Shown here piece by piece: positions 15,452-19,101 of a stretch of 19,101 nt of DNA. How positions within the stretch are numbered: position 1 is the first letter of the stretch; each line of letters opens with the position of its first letter. The translations under genes and the position numbers were made by a program. Source of the DNA: Deltaproteobacteria bacterium (GTDB lineage: Bacteria; Desulfobacterota; Desulfuromonadia; Desulfuromonadales; BM103); contig JAFDBW010000103.1 in the NCBI GenBank assembly GCA_019313105.1, forward strand, positions 1 to 19,101. The letters are read 5' to 3'. Under the pieces are notes generated by a model. The model did not search any database. It was not told the origin of the DNA and saw nothing but the letters and a program-made list of their open reading frames with translations.

Positions 15452-16549
15452 GTGCCCAGAACCAGGCGAAGTACATCCGAGTTCAACCTGTCGTTCCTCG
15501 ACATCATGTGCTGCGGCTTTGGCGCCGTCGTCTTGCTGGTGATGTTGCTGAATGGCGACATGCTCACGACCAGGAAGGAGATCGTCGCCGACCTCCGCAG
15601 TGAAGTCACCCGCATGGAACGCGAGGTCCGTGCCGGAGAAGAATTCCTGGTCACCCTGCAAAACAGCATGGTCGAAACTGAGGAGGAGATCGTCAGGACC
15701 GAGGGTTTGTCAAGCCAAGTCATCGCCCGGATCGAGCAAACCAAGGTTGAGCTGGCCACACTGCAGGGAAAAAGCCAGGCTACGAAAAAGCATATCAAGG
15801 CTTTGCAGTCCGATCTGATCAACCTCGATGACGAGGTCAGCCGGATCGGCGCGGACCAGCAAACGGAGCTGACCAAAGGCGCGCAGGTCCGTGAATTCAT
15901 CGGCCAGGGAGACCGCCAGTACCTGACCGGGCTGCGCCTCGGCGGCAAGCGGGTTCTGCTTCTGGTCGACAGTTCGGCCAGCATGCTTGATGAAACGATC
16001 GTCAACATCATCATCCGCCGCAACCTCGATGAACGGTCCCGCCGGGACGCGCCAAAATGGAAACGCACCGTCAGGACGGTTGAATGGCTCGTCGCCAACC
16101 TGCCGCAAGACAGTGCCCTGCAGATTTACACCTTTAACACCAAAACCGTTCCGGTCGTGACCGACCTGCAGGAAAAGTGGGTTGCCAGCACTGACACGAA
16201 CAACGTCAACCGCATGCTTGCGGCCCTCAACCAGACGATTCCGCAAGGCGGGACCAGCCTGTTCAATGCCTTCTCTGCAGCCGCCCGCATGGGACCGCGC
16301 CCCGACAACATCCTCTTGCTTACCGACGGTCTGCCGACCCAGGGCGAACGCAAGTCGGGCCAAACGACGATTTCGGGAGGCGAGCGGCTGAACCTGTTTT
16401 ACCAGGCGGTGAAGAAGCTGCCAAGTTCTGTGCCGGTCAACACCATCCTTTTCCCCATGGAAGGCGATCCGATGGCCGCCGTCTCCTTCTGGCAACTGGC
16501 AATTGACACCAAGGGCTCTTTCCTGACGCCGACGAGGGACTGGCCATGA
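15452..16549 (+). CDS. VWA-domain protein with ExbD/TolR-like N-terminal helix (VWA1)
   Basis: The 365-aa protein starts at GTG 15452, seven bases after AAGG. A basic cytoplasmic N-terminus precedes a transmembrane helix (about 13-34) beginning LSFLDIMCCGFGAVVLL, with D17 at the membrane edge where ExbD, TolR and MotB carry their proton-binding aspartate. Residues 40-140 form a coiled coil. A von Willebrand A domain follows (165-360) with a complete metal-ion-dependent adhesion site: DSSAS at 173-177, T268 in GGTSLFNA and D292 in LLTDGLPT. The VWA domain should lie in the periplasm and bind a ligand through a metal ion. The stop overlaps the next gene's start as ATGA. I infer that it is a B-subunit of the channel encoded just upstream. 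Confidence 0.9.
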   Translation: MPRTRRSTSEFNLSFLDIMCCGFGAVVLLVMLLNGDMLTTRKEIVADLRSEVTRMEREVRAGEEFLVTLQNSMVETEEEIVRTEGLSSQVIARIEQTKVELATLQGKSQATKKHIKALQSDLINLDDEVSRIGADQQTELTKGAQVREFIGQGDRQYLTGLRLGGKRVLLLVDSSASMLDETIVNIIIRRNLDERSRRDAPKWKRTVRTVEWLVANLPQDSALQIYTFNTKTVPVVTDLQEKWVASTDTNNVNRMLAALNQTIPQGGTSLFNAFSAAARMGPRPDNILLLTDGLPTQGERKSGQTTISGGERLNLFYQAVKKLPSSVPVNTILFPMEGDPMAAVSFWQLAIDTKGSFLTPTRDWP

Positions 16550-17544
16550 GAAGACGCCGTCGCCAGTTCGAGGTTTTCAGCCTCTCCTTCCTCGACGTGA
16601 TCTCCTGCGGCTTCGGGGCCATCATCCTGTTGCTGGTCATTTCGAAGATCTCCGAACCCCGGGTTATTGAGCAAACCAACACCGACCTCTCCGGACTGGT
16701 GATCAGGCTCGAGGAGGAACTTCAGGAGATCCGCGGTGAAACCCAGATCCTCAACCGGCACCTGATCGCAAAACAGGAACAGCTTTCCGAGCACAAGGAG
16801 AAACTGGCTCGTCTACAAGGTGCCCTGACCAATATCGAGGGTCAGTATCGCCTCGACAGCAGGTCTTCCGATGCCCAGAGGGTCATCACAGAGGAACTGG
16901 AAAGTGCCAAGCAGCAACTGACCGACGAGATGCGACGCCTGAATTCCGCGTACCAGAGGCCGAAAGAGGATGCCGTGATCGGCGGCGTCCCGGTAGACAG
17001 TGAATACATCATCTTCGTCATCGACACCTCCGGCAGCATGCAGCGCTTCGCCTGGCCGCTGGTCCGCCAGAAGATGAAGGAGATCCTCGACATTTACCCG
17101 CGAGTCAAGGGAGTCCAGGTGCTCAATGACATGGGCGACTACATGTTCTCCCAGTATGCCGGAAACTGGATTCCGGACTCGAATGCCCGCCGTCGAGCGA
17201 TTCTGGAGCGCCTCAGCAGCTGGGCCCCCTTCTCCAACTCCAGCCCGGTCGAGGGGATTACCAAGGCAATCGGGCGCTTTTACGCGTCGGACAAGAAGAT
17301 CAGCCTCTACGTTTTTGGTGACGACTTTTCCGGCGGGCTGATGCAGAACGTGGTCGATACTATAAGGAAAAAGAATGCTGCAGGCAGCGGCAAGGACAGC
17401 CGGGTACGCATTCACACGGTCGGTTTCCCGGTGCTCCTGGCCCAGCCTGGGGCGGGACAGAACGCTGCCCGCTTTGCCGCCCTGATGCGCCGGCTGGCAG
17501 AGGACAACAACGGCAGCTTTGTCGGGTTGCCCGGCCTGAGGTAA
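16546..17544 (+). CDS. Second VWA-domain protein with ExbD/TolR-like N-terminal helix (VWA2)
   Basis: The 332-aa protein repeats the plan of VWA1: basic N-terminus (RRRRR), a membrane helix (about 12-34) with LSFLDVISCGFGAIILLL and D17, a coiled coil (about 45-137) and a VWA domain (150-332). The first metal-site motif is DTSGS at 160-164. The second motif appears to use serine (S232 or S233 in NSSPVEG) in place of threonine, and D259 or D260 in VFGDDFSGG fits the third. Identity to VWA1 is strongest in the membrane helix, so the two are paralogues selected to share the same channel. ATGA overlap with VWA1 and GAGGG seven bases before the ATG imply coupled translation. It ends the operon; about 100 bases follow before the next gene. 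Confidence 0.9.
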   Translation: MRRRRRQFEVFSLSFLDVISCGFGAIILLLVISKISEPRVIEQTNTDLSGLVIRLEEELQEIRGETQILNRHLIAKQEQLSEHKEKLARLQGALTNIEGQYRLDSRSSDAQRVITEELESAKQQLTDEMRRLNSAYQRPKEDAVIGGVPVDSEYIIFVIDTSGSMQRFAWPLVRQKMKEILDIYPRVKGVQVLNDMGDYMFSQYAGNWIPDSNARRRAILERLSSWAPFSNSSPVEGITKAIGRFYASDKKISLYVFGDDFSGGLMQNVVDTIRKKNAAGSGKDSRVRIHTVGFPVLLAQPGAGQNAARFAALMRRLAEDNNGSFVGLPGLR

Positions 17545-17575
17545 CCCTGATCAAGACACAGCACCGGGCAAGACG

Positions 17576-17604
17576 TTGTCCCGGACCACACGATGGGATA
17601 AGAT
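17576..17604 (+). promoter_or_regulatory. Possible sigma70 promoter of the glycine-zipper lipoprotein gene
   Basis: TTGTCC at 17576-17581 (four of six consensus bases) and TAAGAT at 17599-17604 (four of six) are separated by an ideal 17 bases. The start point would be near 17611, 36 bases before ATG 17647. It suggests this gene is transcribed apart from the VWA operon; the match is moderate. Confidence 0.4.
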
Positions 17605-17646
17605 GGTGACGTAACGAACATGTGAACCCATTTTCAGGGGAGCCGC

Positions 17647-18069
17647 ATGAAAACAATTGGCATTATAATACTGGTTCTGGTCTTGGCTCTCGCCGGCTGT
17701 TCCACTGCGAGGCGACCGGTCCTCTATCCCAACGCCCACCTGAACATTGTCGGGCAGCAACAGGCTGAAGCGGACATCAACGCGTGCATGCGTGCGGCCG
17801 AAGCCAGCGGGGCAAATGCCAACAGAAACGAAGACGTCGCCAAAAAAACAGCCAAGGCCGGAGCGGTTGGAGCCTCTACGGGAGCGGTCGTCGGGGCGAT
17901 TTCTTCAAGCACCAGTGCAGGCCGCGGTGCTGCGATCGGTGGCGCCGGGGCCGCGACAGCAACCCTGGTCGGCGGCGCGTTTGACGCCTCGGAGCCGACC
18001 TCAATATATAAACGCTTTGTAGACCAATGCCTGCAAGACAAAGGCTACCAGCCGATCGGTTGGCGATAA
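17647..18069 (+). CDS. Glycine-zipper outer-membrane lipoprotein
   Basis: The 140-aa precursor has a lipoprotein signal (residues 1-17) with lipobox LAGC and acylated C18. Residues 72-112 form a glycine zipper, Gly/Ala-rich with repeats such as GAVGASTGAVVGA and GRGAAIGGAGAA, expected to form a membrane-inserting helical hairpin. The ending VDQCLQDKGYQPIGWR is typical of small glycine-zipper lipoproteins of proteobacteria. C47 and C128 could form a disulfide. The ribosome site AGGGGAG lies four bases before the ATG. It follows the VWA operon by 102 bases in the same direction, with its own possible promoter, so membership of that system is uncertain. Function unknown; family members are associated with envelope integrity. 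Confidence 0.85.
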   Translation: MKTIGIIILVLVLALAGCSTARRPVLYPNAHLNIVGQQQAEADINACMRAAEASGANANRNEDVAKKTAKAGAVGASTGAVVGAISSSTSAGRGAAIGGAGAATATLVGGAFDASEPTSIYKRFVDQCLQDKGYQPIGWR

Positions 18070-18102
18070 CCCCGGCAACGCCACACCGCAACAGTCCTTG
18101 TC

Positions 18103-18681
18103 TCAGTAATCTATCCCCGGCTGGGGTTCGATGTCCTTGCGGTAGGCGTGCTTGATTTCACAGACTTCACTGACCGTATCAGCCATCTCCACGAGGTCAG
18201 GATGGGCATCGCGCCCGGTCAGCACCATATGCATCAGTTCCGGTTTGCTTCTTACCAGCCCCAGGACCTGGTCGAGATCGACCAACTTAAGTTTCAGGGC
18301 ATTGTTGATTTCATCCAGTATGACAATGTCGTAATTACCACTCTCGATCTTCCCCATGGCCAGATCAATCGCCGCCTGGGCAGCGGCTCGATGCTCTTCC
18401 CGGCTGTAAGGATTGCCCTGGATCCCGCAGAACCCCATGCCGGTGGTATGTAGCTCCACCCGCTCGCCAAGCAGCTTGACACCATCCCATTCGCCGGAGT
18501 AGATGTCCCCCTTCATGAACTGGATGATGCAGACCTTCATACCGTAGCCGCTGGCCCTGAGCACCATGCCCATGGCACTGGTGGTCTTGCCCTTGCCATT
18601 GCCGGTGATCACGACCACCAGGCCATGGGGCTTTTTCGGTACCAGCTTGTTCACTTTGACCGGTGTGAGCTGTATTGTCAT
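18103..18681 (-). CDS. cobO: Cob(I)yrinic acid a,c-diamide adenosyltransferase (CobO/BtuR family)
   Basis: The enzyme transfers the adenosyl group of ATP to the cobalt of reduced corrinoids, in de novo synthesis or salvage of cobalamin. The 192-aa protein has the family's P-loop GNGKGKTT at residues 27-34, IIQFMKG after the second strand, a Walker-B-like ILDEIN at 121-126, VLTGRDAHPDL, and the highly conserved ending KHAYRKDIEPQPGIDY. AGGGG lies about seven bases before ATG 18681. No other cobalamin gene is in the window and no B12 riboswitch is seen upstream. It is convergent with the glycine-zipper lipoprotein gene and divergent from the LysE-like gene. Identification is secure. Confidence 0.95.
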   Translation of the reverse strand: MTIQLTPVKVNKLVPKKPHGLVVVITGNGKGKTTSAMGMVLRASGYGMKVCIIQFMKGDIYSGEWDGVKLLGERVELHTTGMGFCGIQGNPYSREEHRAAAQAAIDLAMGKIESGNYDIVILDEINNALKLKLVDLDQVLGLVRSKPELMHMVLTGRDAHPDLVEMADTVSEVCEIKHAYRKDIEPQPGIDY

Positions 18682-18919
18682 CTTGATTCCCCTGATCAGT
18701 TGAATGTATTGGTTATTTTAACTCTAATTCATCGACAGTATACTTGTTTCGTGACAATTCTTAAAAAACTATTTGGGCCGACAGGAGATAAAGAAAGACT
18801 CGGGTCGGCATTGTTGCCTGCCCGGGCATTGATCGTACGGGGCTCGGGATAATTAACTATGGTGTCCCGAAATTTAAAATGATACCCTTCTCCGGGAATT
18901 TTAACGAACTGAGGACTGT

Positions 18920-19101
18920 ATGAGCAACGTCACACCCTACCTGGGTTTTCTCACGGTGAGCCTGATGATCGCACTGTCTCCCGGGCCCAGCTGGGCATAC
19001 ACCATATCCACCACGCTCGGGCACGGCAGGAAATGCGGCATGATCGGCAACCTTGGCAACTCCGCTGGCATCCTTTGCCATGCTCTGGCCGTTGCCCTCG
19101 G
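18920..19101 (+). CDS. LysE/RhtB-family amino-acid exporter, 3' end outside window
   Basis: The first 60 residues are visible. They start at ATG 18920, five bases after GAGG (18911-18914). The N-terminal helix contains LMIALSPGPSW, the conserved PGP motif of the LysE/RhtB exporter superfamily, followed by GHGRKCGMIGNLGNSAG, the family's Gly-rich loop and start of helix 2. Full-length members have about 200-210 residues and six transmembrane helices and export amino acids or related metabolites. Substrate cannot be told from this fragment. Confidence 0.88.
   Translation, partial: MSNVTPYLGFLTVSLMIALSPGPSWAYTISTTLGHGRKCGMIGNLGNSAGILCHALAVAL

Noticed and set aside
14633..17544. Zorya-type anti-phage defence system (ZorA/ZorB-like channel)
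   Set aside because: There is a MotA-like protein, but the partners are VWA proteins without an OmpA/peptidoglycan-binding domain, and no helicase, nuclease or ZorC/D/E-like gene is present.
17560..17590. Rho-independent terminator after VWA2
   Set aside because: CCGGGCAA and TTGTCCCGG can pair with a bulge, but no T-run follows and the right arm overlaps the possible promoter of the next gene.
18682..18919. Cobalamin riboswitch upstream of cobO
   Set aside because: The 238-base gap lacks a B12-box-like sequence and is short for a shared regulatory region. Only a minus-strand TATACT (18742-18737) without a good -35 was seen.

Overview
The window reads as a chromosomal segment from a Gram-negative bacterium with moderately high GC. 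The evidence is lipobox lipoproteins, periplasmic signal peptides and an ExbB/MotA-type proton-channel protein. The mix of hem genes, a copper-delivery operon, a lactate-racemase homologue and CobO would fit a Desulfuromonas/Geobacter-like (Desulfuromonadota) organism. No single gene proves that, so the assignment is tentative. I see no transposase, tRNA, rRNA or CRISPR array.

Left part (1-4166, + strand): the end of a haem operon, with hemC (5' end outside the window), hemD and hemB tightly packed. A 68-bp inverted repeat built on a 7-bp period follows, then an M16 (pitrilysin/processing-peptidase type) protease gene.

Middle part (4268-7866): a three-gene minus-strand operon encodes an exported DsrE-like protein, a PCu(A)C copper chaperone and a SCO1/SenC copper chaperone. 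A plausible promoter lies at 5957-5984. A small plus-strand gene for a dimeric alpha-beta barrel (YdhR/ABM-like) protein and a minus-strand LarA-family racemase follow. The three copper/DsrE genes probably serve copper insertion into a respiratory oxidase encoded elsewhere.

Right-centre (8303-17544, + strand): the most interesting part, eight genes in one tight array. All gaps are 16 nt or less, three junctions are 4-nt stop/start overlaps, and an extended -10 promoter lies upstream. In order the genes encode: a secreted protein with a collagen-like Gly-X-Y tract; a lipoprotein; a TM-anchored TPR protein with a PEGA-like tail; an 806-aa protein (FHA-like domain, TM helix, PEGA repeats, SUMF1/FGE-type fold); a 76-aa secreted protein; a 4-TM MotA/TolQ/ExbB channel protein; and two paralogous proteins, each with an Asp-containing N-terminal TM helix, a coiled coil and a von Willebrand A (VWA) domain. 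The shared N-terminal LSFLD helix resembles the proton-carrying helix of ExbD/TolR/MotB. I infer an envelope-spanning, proton-motive-force-driven machine in which two different VWA proteins replace the usual ExbD-like homodimer. The SUMF1-fold protein lacks the catalytic cysteines of formylglycine-generating enzymes and is probably structural. I know of no named system with this gene set.

Right end (17647-19101): a glycine-zipper lipoprotein gene with its own possible promoter, a minus-strand cobO (corrinoid adenosyltransferase), and the 5' part of a LysE/RhtB-family exporter gene that runs off the window.
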